Below are positions 6,582 through 16,047 of a stretch of DNA of 16,462 nt, one piece after another (position 1 is the first letter of the stretch; the number at the start of each line of letters is the position of its first letter). Below the pieces are notes generated by a model. That model was not told the origin of the DNA and made no database searches. It worked only from the letters and a program-made list of their open reading frames with translations. Location of the stretch: assembly GCA_023414975.1 (NCBI GenBank), contig JAEZMI010000368.1, positions 1-16,462 of the forward strand, given 5' to 3'. This DNA is from Pseudomonadota bacterium (GTDB taxonomy: Bacteria > Pseudomonadota > Alphaproteobacteria > Rhizobiales > Xanthobacteraceae). The position numbers and the translations under genes are program-made.

Positions 6582-7313
6582 ATGGCCGACGTCACCCTCC
6601 CTGCGGCCTTTGCCGCGGGTATCGCCAGTTTCGTCTCGCCCTGTGTGCTGCCGCTCGTGCCGCCTTATCTGTGCTACCTCGCCGGTACCAGCCTCGATCA
6701 GATCACCCATAAGGCTCCAACCGATGCTGCCGCGCGCCGCACACTCGCAGCCGCGGCACTGTTTGTGGCCGGATTCTCCACCGTCTTTGTGGCCCTGGGG
6801 GCGGGTGCGTCGGTCGCGGGGGCCTATCTGCGGCTTTATTCGCAGGAGCTCAGCATCGTCGCGGGTGTCGCCATCCTGCTGATGGGGCTCCATTTTTTGG
6901 GCGTATTGCGCTTTGGTTGGCTGACGCGGACCAAGCGTGTGCATGTCGATGCGCCGTCCACGCTGGCCGGCGCCTATGTGATGGGCCTCGCCTTCGCCTT
7001 CGGCTGGACGCCCTGCATCGGCCCGGTGCTGGCGGCAATTCTCGCCGTGGCGGCGAGCGAGCAAACATTGACGCGCGGGGCGGGGCTGCTCGCCGTCTAT
7101 TCCGCCGGGCTCGGCGTTCCCTTCCTGCTGGTGGCGGCCATGGCGCGTCCGGCGCTCAGCCTGCTTGTCCAGGCGCGCCGCTATCTGCCGATGGTTGAGA
7201 AGGTGATGGGCGGTCTCCTGGTGCTCACCGGCATCGGCTTCCTTTCCGGCTGGATGGCGACGATGAGCTTCTGGCTGCTGGAGACCTTCCCGGCGCTCTC
7301 CCGTTTCGGTTGA
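6582..7313 (+). CDS. ccdA: CcdA-type cytochrome c biogenesis / thiol-disulfide electron carrier
   Basis: A 243-residue polytopic inner-membrane protein of the DsbD transmembrane-domain family. CcdA passes reducing electrons from cytoplasmic thioredoxin across the membrane to periplasmic thioredoxin-like proteins that reduce apocytochrome c. The two redox cysteines sit in the expected motifs: C21 in S-P-C-V-L-P-L-V-P-P, and C145 in G-W-T-P-C-I-G-P-V-L. About six hydrophobic segments are visible. I chose the ATG at 6582 because M-A-D-V-T-L-P-A-A-F is the usual family start. The frame runs 21 codons further upstream into the inverted repeat. AAGG lies 11 nt before the start and is a poor ribosome site. 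No partner cytochrome c or CcmG gene is in the window, so the exact pathway is inferred from the family. Confidence 0.9.
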   Translation: MADVTLPAAFAAGIASFVSPCVLPLVPPYLCYLAGTSLDQITHKAPTDAAARRTLAAAALFVAGFSTVFVALGAGASVAGAYLRLYSQELSIVAGVAILLMGLHFLGVLRFGWLTRTKRVHVDAPSTLAGAYVMGLAFAFGWTPCIGPVLAAILAVAASEQTLTRGAGLLAVYSAGLGVPFLLVAAMARPALSLLVQARRYLPMVEKVMGGLLVLTGIGFLSGWMATMSFWLLETFPALSRFG

Positions 7314-7368
7314 AGTCCCGCGGGTTGCTCTTTCGCCTCTGCGTCTTCCGGAATGTTGCCGACCGGAC

Positions 7369-7399
7369 AAAGAAAAACCCGCCGGCGCGAACCGGCGGG
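7369..7399 (-). terminator. Intrinsic terminator of the liv operon
   Basis: On the minus strand CCCGCCGG and CCGGCGGG form a perfect 8-bp stem with a TTCGCG loop, followed by TTTTTCTTT. It lies about 47 nt after the livK stop. Read on the plus strand there is no T run, so it is not an efficient terminator for the converging ccdA. Confidence 0.88.
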
Positions 7400-7446
7400 T
7401 CGATCGTCAGGCGTTTTGCGGTTCCGCGTGAGCGGCCCGAGCTCGA

Positions 7447-8547
7447 TCAGAGCTCGGTGTAACCGCCGTCCTTCCACACATAGACGACGTAGTCGAGGTT
7501 GGTGCGGTCACCCTTCTTGTCGAAGGTGAGCTTGCCGAGCACCGTGTCGAAGGGCTTGCCGGAGTGGATGTACTCGGCGACCTTCTTCGGGTCGAGCGAC
7601 TTGGTCGCGTCGACGGCCTGCTGGATGACCTGGCCGGCGGCATAGGAGTAGAGAACGTAACCCTCGGGGTCGATGTTCTTCTTCTTGAACTCCTCGACGA
7701 CCTTGGCGGCGGCCGGGTTCTTGCGCGGATCCGGGCCGAAGGTCATGAGGGTGCCGGCGGCGCCCGGACCGGCGATGGTCCAGAACTCCTTGTCGGTGAT
7801 GCCGTCGCCCGAGAACAGGACGGTGGTCATGCCCTGGTCGCGCATCTGGCGCACGAGCAGGCCGGCTTCGGTGTGAAGGCCGCCGTAATAGAGAACGTCG
7901 ACATTCGCGGCCTTCAGCTTGGAGACGAGGGCCGAGTAGTCCTTCTCACCGGGGTTGATGCCTTCGTAGACGACTTCCTTGACGCCACCGGCATTCATGG
8001 CCTTCTGCGTCTCATCCGCCAGACCCTTGCCGTAGGGGGTCTTGTCGTGAACGATCGCGACCTTTTTGCCCTGGAGGTTCTTGATGATGTACTCGGCGGC
8101 GACGGCGCCCTGCTGGTCGTCGCGGCCGCAGGTGCGGAACACGTTGGTGAGGCCGCGCTCGGTCAGCTTCGGGTTGGTCGAAGCCGGGGAGATGGCGACC
8201 ACGCCGGCTTCGGCATACTGCTCGGAGGCCGGGATCGACACGCCCGAGTTGAAGTGGCCGATCACGAACTTCACGCCGTCGGCGATGAACTTGTTGGCGA
8301 CCGAGACGCCCTGCTCGGGCTTGGAGGCGTCGTCGCCCACCACGATCTCGACCTTCTGGCCGAGGAGACCGCCAGCGGCGTTGACGTCCGCCGCCCACTG
8401 CTCGGCACCATTCTTGCGCTGGGCGCCGAAGGTGGCGTTCGGGCCGGTGATCGGCCCGCCGACGCCGACCTTGACCTGCGCCGAGGCCGGCACGGCCAGC
8501 GCCGCCATGGCACCGAGCGCGATGCCCGCAAACAGAAGCTTCTTCAT
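7447..8547 (-). CDS. livK: Branched-chain amino acid ABC transporter, periplasmic binding protein
   Basis: A 366-residue type I periplasmic binding protein (Peripla_BP_6, LivJ/LivK family) that captures leucine/isoleucine/valine-type amino acids and delivers them to LivHM. Residues 1-23 are a signal peptide ending A-S-A before Q24. The mature chain begins with the typical V-K-V-G-V-G-G-P-I-T-G, and the ligand-cleft motifs H-F-N-S-G-V-S-I-P and I-S-P-A-S-T-N-P are present. F-R-T-C-G-R-D-D-Q-Q-G is a common family segment, and its Cys is the only one I see. The ATG at 8547 has AGGAGAG 6 nt upstream. A 25-codon upstream extension lacks homology. It is the last gene of the liv operon, separated from DUF6867 by a 126-nt leader holding a hairpin. 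Exact amino acid preference cannot be read. Confidence 0.93.
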   Translation of the reverse strand: MKKLLFAGIALGAMAALAVPASAQVKVGVGGPITGPNATFGAQRKNGAEQWAADVNAAGGLLGQKVEIVVGDDASKPEQGVSVANKFIADGVKFVIGHFNSGVSIPASEQYAEAGVVAISPASTNPKLTERGLTNVFRTCGRDDQQGAVAAEYIIKNLQGKKVAIVHDKTPYGKGLADETQKAMNAGGVKEVVYEGINPGEKDYSALVSKLKAANVDVLYYGGLHTEAGLLVRQMRDQGMTTVLFSGDGITDKEFWTIAGPGAAGTLMTFGPDPRKNPAAAKVVEEFKKKNIDPEGYVLYSYAAGQVIQQAVDATKSLDPKKVAEYIHSGKPFDTVLGKLTFDKKGDRTNLDYVVYVWKDGGYTEL

Positions 8548-8588
8548 GAACTTCTCTCCTGAATTGGAAGGGTAGTCTTGCAGCCTGT

Positions 8589-8616
8589 GCGGCCGGACGA
8601 TTGTCTCCCCGGCCGC
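8589..8616 (-). other. Perfect 8-bp hairpin in the livK leader
   Basis: GCGGCCGG and CCGGCCGC flank a 12-nt loop, about 42 nt before the livK start. No T run follows on the minus strand, so it is not an ordinary terminator. It may protect a processed livK mRNA or reduce read-through, which would let the binding protein be made in excess over the membrane subunits. This is inferred. Confidence 0.45.
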
Positions 8617-8673
8617 TATCATGCCCTTTTCCGCACCCCTGTCGATGAGGAAGCGAAACTTGGTGGAAGCCGG

Positions 8674-9147
8674 TCAGCCCTGCCCGTCGGCCCCCTGCCG
8701 CGAGGCGCCGTCGAGCCAGCCAAACGGCCCCGATTGCCGGTAGATCCAGCCATAACGCGTCGCCATCTGGCTCGCCCGCTCGGCCCGGAAGCCGAGGGTG
8801 GCGACAGCGACGAGAAAGGCCGTGTCCGTCAGGAAATAGTGAAGGGACAAAAGTGTCCCTTCGAACAGTGCGAAGTGAAAGAAGCGCACCACGCAGCCGA
8901 GCAGGATCGCATAAACCACCGCCTGCCGATAAACGCGCCATGTGCGCGCAATCGAGCGTCCCGTGAACCAGGCGGCGCCGCCGCCGAGGAAGACGGTCAC
9001 GAGCAGGAAGTCGCCGCCTGAAACCTCGATGACGCTGGCGGGCGCGAATACGGCCGCGGCCAGAATGCCGAGAACCACAAGAAGGGGCACTACCACGGCG
9101 AGGCTGGTGGTCGGGCCCTGGGAGATGAGGGTACCGCTACGGGCCAT
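8674..9147 (-). CDS. DUF6867 membrane protein encoded in the liv operon
   Basis: A 157-residue integral membrane protein of unknown function. It matches my memory of the DUF6867 family, which accompanies branched-chain amino acid transporters in Hyphomicrobiales. Four hydrophobic segments are visible at about 15-36, 46-63, 76-96 and 104-121. The conserved-looking core comprises G-G-x-A-A-W-F-T-G-R, R-F-x-H-F-A-L-F-x-G-T-L-L-S-L-H-Y and the C-terminal Y-x-W-I-Y-x-x-x-G-P-F-G-W. Typical members as I recall are shorter and lack the first segment. The start at 9147 is nevertheless supported, because it lies only 2 nt after the livF stop, indicating translational coupling. No catalytic motif is seen. 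An accessory or assembly role for the transporter is a guess from position. Confidence 0.82.
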   Translation of the reverse strand: MARSGTLISQGPTTSLAVVVPLLVVLGILAAAVFAPASVIEVSGGDFLLVTVFLGGGAAWFTGRSIARTWRVYRQAVVYAILLGCVVRFFHFALFEGTLLSLHYFLTDTAFLVAVATLGFRAERASQMATRYGWIYRQSGPFGWLDGASRQGADGQG

Positions 9148-9149
9148 AG

Positions 9150-9928
<779 letters not shown>

Positions 9929-9932
<4 letters not shown>

Positions 9933-10894
9933 GAGTTGGCTCCCGTGGAATGGCCGCCCGCGTCGATGCCGATCTCCGCCTCGACTTCCTCCACCGCGTC
10001 CTCGTCGACGCCAAGATAGGCGGCGATGACGCGCGGGTCGTTCTTCACGTGCTCGGGCGTGCCATCGGAAATCTTCGTGCCGTAGTCGAGCACGACGACG
10101 TGGTCGGAAATCTCCATCACGACGCTCATGTCGTGCTCGATCAGCAGGATCGAGGTGCCATGTTCGGCGCGGATGGAGCGCAGCAACGTATTGAGTTCAA
10201 GGCTTTCGCGCGGGTTGAGGCCCGCGGCCGGCTCGTCGAGGCACAGGAGGATCGGTTCCGAGCACATGGCGCGGGCGATCTCCAGCCGGCGCTGGGCCCC
10301 GTAGGGCAGGTCGCCCGCCGGATCGTCGGCGCGCTCGGTAAGCCCCACCTTGTCGAGCCAGTACTTGGCCTTCTCGGTCGCAGCCCGCTGGGCGCTGTTC
10401 CAGCCGGGAAGGCCGAACAGCCCCTTCAGCGAATAGCCCGAGGCGGTCATCAGCGCGTTGTGCTGGGCGACCATGAGGTTTTCCAGCACGGTCATGCCGG
10501 TGAACAGGCGGATGTTCTGGAAGGTGCGCGCCACCTTCGCCTCGCCGGAGACGCGGTAATCCGGCATGCGCTCCAGGAGATAGACGGCGGAGCCCGAACC
10601 GACCAGCGCGCGCTCGCCGATGAGGGTCAACGTCGCGACTTCATCCGGCGTCGGTGCCCGGCCATGGCCGAGCACCAGGCGGCCCTCGCTCGGCTTGTAG
10701 AATCCGGTGATGCAGTTGAACACCGTGGTTTTGCCGGCACCATTCGGGCCGATGAGCGCGGTGATCTGCCCGCGTCCGACCTTGAAGCTGAGGTCGTTGA
10801 CGGCGACAAGGCCGCCGAAGCGCATGAAGAGATGTTCGACCGAGAGGATGGGATCGGCTTCCCAGGCGGGAATGCCCGTGTCGAGCGTTGCCAT
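9929..10894 (-). CDS. livG: Branched-chain amino acid ABC transporter, ATP-binding protein LivG
   Basis: A 321-residue ABC ATPase partner of LivF. Walker A G-P-N-G-A-G-K-T-T is at 49-57. The signature is the degenerate L-P-Y-G-A-Q-R at 196-202, as usual for LivG. Walker B L-L-C-L-D-E-P is at 216-222 and the switch His is H254 in I-E-H-D-M. Compared with E. coli LivG it is longer in two places: an insertion of about 40 residues (79-118) after the first beta strands, and an acidic tail from about 296 rich in Asp/Glu. Its ATG shares one base with the livM stop (TGATG), and AAGGAGG lies 10 nt upstream inside the livM end. Its stop overlaps the livF GTG. Confidence 0.95.
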
Positions 10895-12327
10895 CAGCCG
10901 TGCCCCTCCTTGACGAGATCGCCGGACACCGCCTTGCGCTCCTTCAGGAAGATGGTGGGATCGCGGGTCGAGACGAGACCGCGGGGCTTCCAGACCATGA
11001 TCGCGACCATGGCGAAGCCGAACAGCAGCATGCGGTAGAGGCTCGGGTCGAACTCGTTGCCGAAGATCTGGGTGAGGAAGCCGAGATTGCGCAGCATCTC
11101 CATGCCGCCCATCATCACCGCCGCCGCTACCGCCACGCCGATCTGCGAGCCCATGCCGCCGAGCACGACGATGGCGAGAATCATCGCCGAGATGTCGAAG
11201 GTGAAGCTTTCCGGCGAGACGAAGCCGGCGCGTACCGCGAAGAAGCAGCCCGCGAAGCCCCCGAACATGGCGCCTGTCGCGAAGGCGGAGAGCTTCACAT
11301 TCGTGGTGTTGATGCCGAGCGAACGGCAGGCAATCTCGTCCTCGCGCAGCGCCTCCCAGGCACGCCCGACCGGCAGCTTGCGCAGACGCACCGTCACGAA
11401 GGCGGTGAGTAGGGCAAGGGCCAGAATGACGAAATAGAGGAAGACGATGCGGTGCATCGGGTTGAATTCGAGGCCGAAGCGCGCCGCGAAACCATCCTCG
11501 CTCGCATTGAAGGGAATGCCGGAGAAGGTCGCGCGGGGGATCGAGGCGATGCCTGCGCCGCCGCCGGTGAAGTCCACCCAGTTAATGAGCACGAGGCGGA
11601 TGATCTCGCCGAAGGCGAGCGTCACAATGGCGAGGTAGTCGCCGCGCAGACGCAGCACCGGAAAGCCCAGGATCATGCCCCAGACACCGGCGAACACGCC
11701 GGCCATCGGCAGACAGATCCAGAAGGCCCAGTTCGCCCAGAAAGTCTCGCCAACCAGGCCGGCGAAGAAGTCGTTGATCGGCGCGGAGGTCGCCAACAGT
11801 GCGTAGGTATAGGCGCCCACGGCGTAAAAGGCTACGTAGCCGAGATCGAGCAGGCCGGCGAGGCCAACCACGATGTTCAGGCCCCAACCCAGCATGACGT
11901 AGGTCAGGATGAGGATGCCGAGGTCGATCAGGTAGCGGCTCTCGTTCAGCCCGCCGAGGCCGAAGGCGGCGATGGCGGGGAAGAAGATGGCGAGCCCGAG
12001 GAGGGCGGGTTTCACCGCCGGACCGACGGTCGTTCCGAGCCGGTCGAACACCGTCGGGCCGGTCTTCGGTTTCGGCTGGCGGTTGGGCGACCAGATGGTG
12101 AGGTTGAGCAGGAGGCGGCCGACGAAGATGATGCCTACCATCACGGCGAGCGTCATCGGCCGGTAGGCCAGGCCCAGGGCGCCATCGATGATGACGGTCT
12201 CGAAGCCGATGAGGGGACCGAAGAGGCCGAGGGCGATAAGGCCGGTGAGGAATGCGTCCTTGAGGGCATGGCCCATCACGGAGCTCTGCGCCGGGGCGTG
12301 AGCGGTTTCGGCAAGCTGGACTGCCAT
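10894..12327 (-). CDS. livM: Branched-chain amino acid ABC transporter, permease LivM
   Basis: A 477-residue inner-membrane permease with many hydrophobic segments. It pairs with LivH to form the channel. The cytoplasmic coupling motif that contacts the ATPases is clear: W-E-A-L-R-E-D-E-I-A-C-R-S-L-G-I-N. It is followed by the family segment G-F-A-G-C-F-F-A-V-R-A-G-F-V-S-P-E-S-F. An N-terminal region of about 100 residues with extra hydrophobic segments makes it longer than E. coli LivM, as is common in alphaproteobacteria. The ATG at 12327 lies 11 nt after the livH stop. The ribosome site (GAGGTAGG) is weak, consistent with translational coupling. Confidence 0.95.
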   Translation of the reverse strand: MAVQLAETAHAPAQSSVMGHALKDAFLTGLIALGLFGPLIGFETVIIDGALGLAYRPMTLAVMVGIIFVGRLLLNLTIWSPNRQPKPKTGPTVFDRLGTTVGPAVKPALLGLAIFFPAIAAFGLGGLNESRYLIDLGILILTYVMLGWGLNIVVGLAGLLDLGYVAFYAVGAYTYALLATSAPINDFFAGLVGETFWANWAFWICLPMAGVFAGVWGMILGFPVLRLRGDYLAIVTLAFGEIIRLVLINWVDFTGGGAGIASIPRATFSGIPFNASEDGFAARFGLEFNPMHRIVFLYFVILALALLTAFVTVRLRKLPVGRAWEALREDEIACRSLGINTTNVKLSAFATGAMFGGFAGCFFAVRAGFVSPESFTFDISAMILAIVVLGGMGSQIGVAVAAAVMMGGMEMLRNLGFLTQIFGNEFDPSLYRMLLFGFAMVAIMVWKPRGLVSTRDPTIFLKERKAVSGDLVKEGHG

Positions 12328-12338
12328 GGCGGCCTACC

Positions 12339-13256
<918 letters not shown>

Positions 13257-13372
13257 TTTGTTTTCCGGCTCCCCTCAGCCGATGGCGAAAGCCGCACGCA
13301 TTGGTGGTGCATGATTTATAATCTTGCCCGCATTCTGTGCGGGTGCTCACTCTTAGCGCGGGTCGCGTTCAC

Positions 13373-13411
13373 ATACAATTCGATCGAAAGATGAAATGCA
13401 ATCGATCGAAA
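13373..13411 (-). promoter_or_regulatory. Tandem 16-17 bp direct repeat, candidate liv operator
   Basis: On the minus strand TTTCGATCGATTGCAT (13411-13396) is followed by TTTCGATCGAATTGTAT (13389-13373). The shared TTTCGATCGA starts are 22 bp apart, two turns of the helix. The second copy contains the 10-bp palindrome TTCGATCGAA. TTGCAT and TTGTAT at the ends of the two copies are 17 bp apart, so they could also be -35/-10 elements. It lies 117-155 bp before livH. The regulator is unknown. Confidence 0.45.
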
Positions 13412-13437
13412 CGCGTGATGGAACGGTGGTATAGAAC

Positions 13438-13466
13438 CACATACTAGGATTTCCGTTGTCGCTCAA
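13438..13466 (-). promoter_or_regulatory. Possible sigma-70-type promoter for the liv operon
   Basis: TTGAGC (minus strand, 13466-13461) and TATGTG (13443-13438) are separated by 17 bp. It sits just upstream of the tandem repeats, which would then lie in the initially transcribed region. The -10 match is poor, so this is only a candidate. Confidence 0.25.
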
Positions 13467-13669
13467 TGTTTTGGCGGAGCCGGTCCGAAACCCCTTCTTT
13501 CGTCGTGCCTTCATTTTTCGGTCACGTTCGCGTCGCATCCGCGCCCTGCGTGCAACCTACAGGGCAGACGGCCCCCGGTTATGCACACCCGGCACGTGAG
13601 GGGTACATTCCCGCGAGGGTCGCGCTCTCATCAGGGCGGAAGCGTCGTGTCGATCTAGGGCTCAGCCCC

Positions 13670-14857
13670 TCAGGCGTTTTGCCCGGCCACCCAGCCGGAG
13701 GCCCACGCCCACTGGAAATTGTAGCCGCCAAGCCAGCCGGTCACGTCCACCACCTCGCCGATGAAGTAGAGGCCCGGCACGGCCCGCGCCTCCAGTGTGC
13801 GCGAATCAAGGTCTGCCGTGTCGACGCCGCCCAGCGTTACTTCCGCCGTGCGGTAGCCTTCCGAACCCGTCGGCTTGAATCGCCAGGCGTTCACCGCGAC
13901 GCCGAGCGCACGCAGCGTGTTGTCGGAGAGATCAGCGAGGTTGCGTCCACCCGCCACGCGCTCGGCAAGGGTCTGGGCGAGGCGCCTGGGAAGAATATCC
14001 GCCAGCGCGGTCGCCGGCGCCTGTCGTCCGTTGATGCCGCGGGCCTCTTTCAGCCGGGCGACGATATCGGTGCCGGGGGCCAGCGCCAGCTCGATCTCGT
14101 CGCCTTCGCGCCAATAGGAGGAGATTTGCAGAATGGCGGGTCCGGACAGGCCGCGATGGGTGAACAGCACGGCCTCGTCAAAGGCAGTCTTGCCGTGGCG
14201 CGCGCGACCCTGCACGGACACGCCCGACAAGGGACCGAGCGTTTCCAGCAAAGCGGGGTCGAGGGTGAGCGGCACCAACGCCGGGCGGGTGGGCGTCACG
14301 CGCAGGCCGAACTGGCCGGCAATGTCATAGCCAATGCCGGTCGCTCCCATTTTCGGAATGGACTTGCCGCCCGAGGCAATGACCAGAGAGCGGCAAGCGA
14401 GCGGGCCCTGGCTTGTGGCGAGCGTGAACCCCTGGTCGTGCCGGCTGATCATGTTCACGGTCGTCGCGAGCCGCAATGCGGCGCCGACGTCCCGCAGTCC
14501 ATCCGTGAGCATATCGACGATCTGCCGTGCCGAACCGTCGCAGAACAGTTGACCCAAGGTCTTCTCGTGCCAGGCGATGCCATGGCGGTCGACGAGGCGG
14601 ATGAAATCCCGCGGCGCGTAGCGTTTCAGGGCGGAAATGGCGAAGGATGGATTGGCCGAGATGTAGTTCCCCGGGGTCGCGCCGCGGTTCGTGAAATTGC
14701 AGCGTCCGCCGCCGGAAATGCGGATCTTCTCGCCGGGAGCGCGGGCATGATCGATCACTACAACGCGGCGCCCGCGCTTGCCGGCTTCCCAACCACACAT
14801 CATCCCGGCCGCGCCAGCGCCGACGACAACGACATCCACGCTTTCGGGGCGGCTCAT
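13670..14857 (-). CDS. YhiN/HI0933-family NAD(P)/FAD-dependent oxidoreductase
   Basis: A 395-residue flavoprotein. The dinucleotide-binding motif G-A-G-A-A-G is at 13-18, and the family hallmark G-G-G-R-C-N-F-T-N is at 49-57. Two more family segments are I-A-S-G-G-K-S-I-P-K-M-G-A-T-G and the C-terminal G-L-Y-F-I-G-E-V-V-D-V-T-G-W-L-G-G-Y-N-F-Q-W-A-W-A-S-G, which closes the FAD site. Members (YhiN, BaiN-like) are annotated as flavin reductases, but the physiological substrate is mostly unknown. It begins with an ATG overlapping the stop of the aminomutase-like gene by 4 nt (ATGA), so the two are co-translated. I see no terminator after it. Confidence 0.9.
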   Translation of the reverse strand: MSRPESVDVVVVGAGAAGMMCGWEAGKRGRRVVVIDHARAPGEKIRISGGGRCNFTNRGATPGNYISANPSFAISALKRYAPRDFIRLVDRHGIAWHEKTLGQLFCDGSARQIVDMLTDGLRDVGAALRLATTVNMISRHDQGFTLATSQGPLACRSLVIASGGKSIPKMGATGIGYDIAGQFGLRVTPTRPALVPLTLDPALLETLGPLSGVSVQGRARHGKTAFDEAVLFTHRGLSGPAILQISSYWREGDEIELALAPGTDIVARLKEARGINGRQAPATALADILPRRLAQTLAERVAGGRNLADLSDNTLRALGVAVNAWRFKPTGSEGYRTAEVTLGGVDTADLDSRTLEARAVPGLYFIGEVVDVTGWLGGYNFQWAWASGWVAGQNA

Positions 14858-15951
14858 CGTGGGTGTTCCCCGACGGTCGGCTCATAGGCGTGGATGCCGC
14901 CGCAGTAATCGGTGACGCGCCAGCCCTCCGGCGTGGCTTCGAAATAGTCGGGCCCGATGGGCACCTTGCCGAAGCCTCCGGGAATGTCGAGCACGTAGGT
15001 GGGAATGGCGAGGCCGGAGAGGCGCCCACGCAAAGCGCGCATAAGCTCTTGCCCCCGGCTGATCGGCAGGCGGAAATGCGCGGTCCCCGGCGCGAGGTCG
15101 GGATGGTGGAGGTAATACGGCTTCACCCGGCATTCGACGAGCGCGCGGAACAGCGCCGCCAGCGTCTGCGCGTCGTCGTTCACGCCCTTGAGCAGCACGG
15201 ACTGGCTGACCAGTGCTATGCCGGCATCGGCGAGCCGGGCGATGGCCGTCCGGGCCGCCGGCCCCAGCTCGCGCGCATGGTTGACGTGAACCGCGATATA
15301 GGTGGTGAGCTGGACATGGCGCAACGCCTCGACCAGCGCCGGCGTCACCCGCTCCGGCGCCGCGACGGGCACGCGGGTGTGGAAGCGCACGATCCTGACG
15401 TGGTCGATGGCGGCGAGCCGCGCCATCAGTTCGGCGAGGCGGCGCGGCGAAGCCACCAGCGGATCGCCGCCGGTGATCACCACTTCCCAGATTTGGGGAT
15501 GGCTGCCGATATAGGCGAGAGCCGTGTCCAGAGCCTCGTCGGACAGGTTCGCCTCGGCGCCCGGGCCGACCATCTCGCGGCGGAAGCAGAAGCGGCAATA
15601 GACGGCGCAGACCCCGACCAGCTTCAGAAGCACGCGGTCCGGATAGCGGTGGACGATGCCCGGCACCGGGCTGTGGGCGGCGTCCCCGATCGGGTCGGTC
15701 AGCTCTTCCGGCCGCCGGTCCATTTCACGGGCGTCAGGAATGAATTGACGCGCGATGGGATCGACGGCGTCGCTGCGGTCGATGCGGTCGATCAGGGTTG
15801 GCGTGACCGCGACGGCGTAGCGTGCTGCCAGCGCATCGAGCCCATGATCGGCTGGCAGCAGCCCGGCTTCTGCAAGTTCCGCCGCCCGCCTCAGCGTCCG
15901 TGGGGGCGTCGGCAGTTTCGAGGGCGGGGCACGGCGGGGCGCTGAACTCAT
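14854..15951 (-). CDS. Lysine 2,3-aminomutase-like radical SAM protein
   Basis: A 365-residue radical SAM/PLP enzyme of the KamA/EpmB family. The iron-sulfur cluster motif is C115-A-V-Y-C119-R-F-C122, followed by G-G-D-P-L at 161-165. The PLP lysine is probably K329 in D-I-P-G-G-F-G-K. D285 (H-P-D-L-A-P-G-T-A-H-F-R) and D322 match the positions I recall as binding the lysine substrate in clostridial aminomutase. KamA makes beta-lysine from lysine. EpmB acts with EpmA on a lysine of elongation factor P. Which applies is open, since no efp or epmA is in the window. I chose the ATG at 15951. A TTG at 15987 would add 12 residues, and neither has a good ribosome site. It overlaps the flavoprotein gene by 4 nt. 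Confidence 0.88.
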   Translation of the reverse strand: MSSAPRRAPPSKLPTPPRTLRRAAELAEAGLLPADHGLDALAARYAVAVTPTLIDRIDRSDAVDPIARQFIPDAREMDRRPEELTDPIGDAAHSPVPGIVHRYPDRVLLKLVGVCAVYCRFCFRREMVGPGAEANLSDEALDTALAYIGSHPQIWEVVITGGDPLVASPRRLAELMARLAAIDHVRIVRFHTRVPVAAPERVTPALVEALRHVQLTTYIAVHVNHARELGPAARTAIARLADAGIALVSQSVLLKGVNDDAQTLAALFRALVECRVKPYYLHHPDLAPGTAHFRLPISRGQELMRALRGRLSGLAIPTYVLDIPGGFGKVPIGPDYFEATPEGWRVTDYCGGIHAYEPTVGEHPR

Positions 15952-16035
15952 GCGCGGCTTTTTGATCGTTTCCGGCTTTATCGGCAAGCCGCCTCATGCT
16001 GCATTGCGTTGTCAGAGCGATGGGACAAGCCGAAC

Positions 16036-16042
16036 AGGGAGG
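16036..16042 (+). promoter_or_regulatory. Ribosome binding site fixing the start of the first XdhC-family gene
   Basis: AGGGAGG lies 5 nt before the ATG at 16048. It favours this start over the in-frame TTG at 16009, which would add 13 non-family residues. Confidence 0.7.
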
Positions 16043-16047
16043 TGTGC

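Larger units (their letters stand above)
13257..13669. other. 413-bp intergenic region upstream of the liv operon
   Basis: No convincing gene is seen on either strand. The region is less GC-rich than its neighbours between about 13360 and 13530. It holds a tandem direct repeat (13373-13411), two possible minus-strand promoters and a small hairpin at 13327-13343 (CCCGCA/TGCGGG, 5-nt loop) that would lie in the livH leader. The part nearest the flavoprotein gene (13540-13669) has a 6-bp stem at 13543-13565 but no T-tract, so no intrinsic terminator for that gene is seen. Confidence 0.6.

Noticed and set aside
7564..8562. Plus-strand open frame of 332 codons opposite livK
   Set aside because: It is an antisense frame of a gene with signal peptide, ribosome site and full-length homology. 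Its own Leu/Asp/Gly-repetitive translation is typical of such shadows.
13353..13538. Minus-strand 61-codon frame in the livH upstream region
   Set aside because: It has no ribosome site and a highly basic unstructured start, and it runs through the operator-like repeats and candidate promoters. A real leader peptide cannot be excluded but is not supported.
13466..14887. Plus-strand open frame of 473 codons opposite the flavoprotein gene
   Set aside because: It mirrors the complete YhiN-family gene on the minus strand. Its translation is Arg/Gly/His-rich with no family resemblance, as expected for antisense frames in GC-rich DNA.
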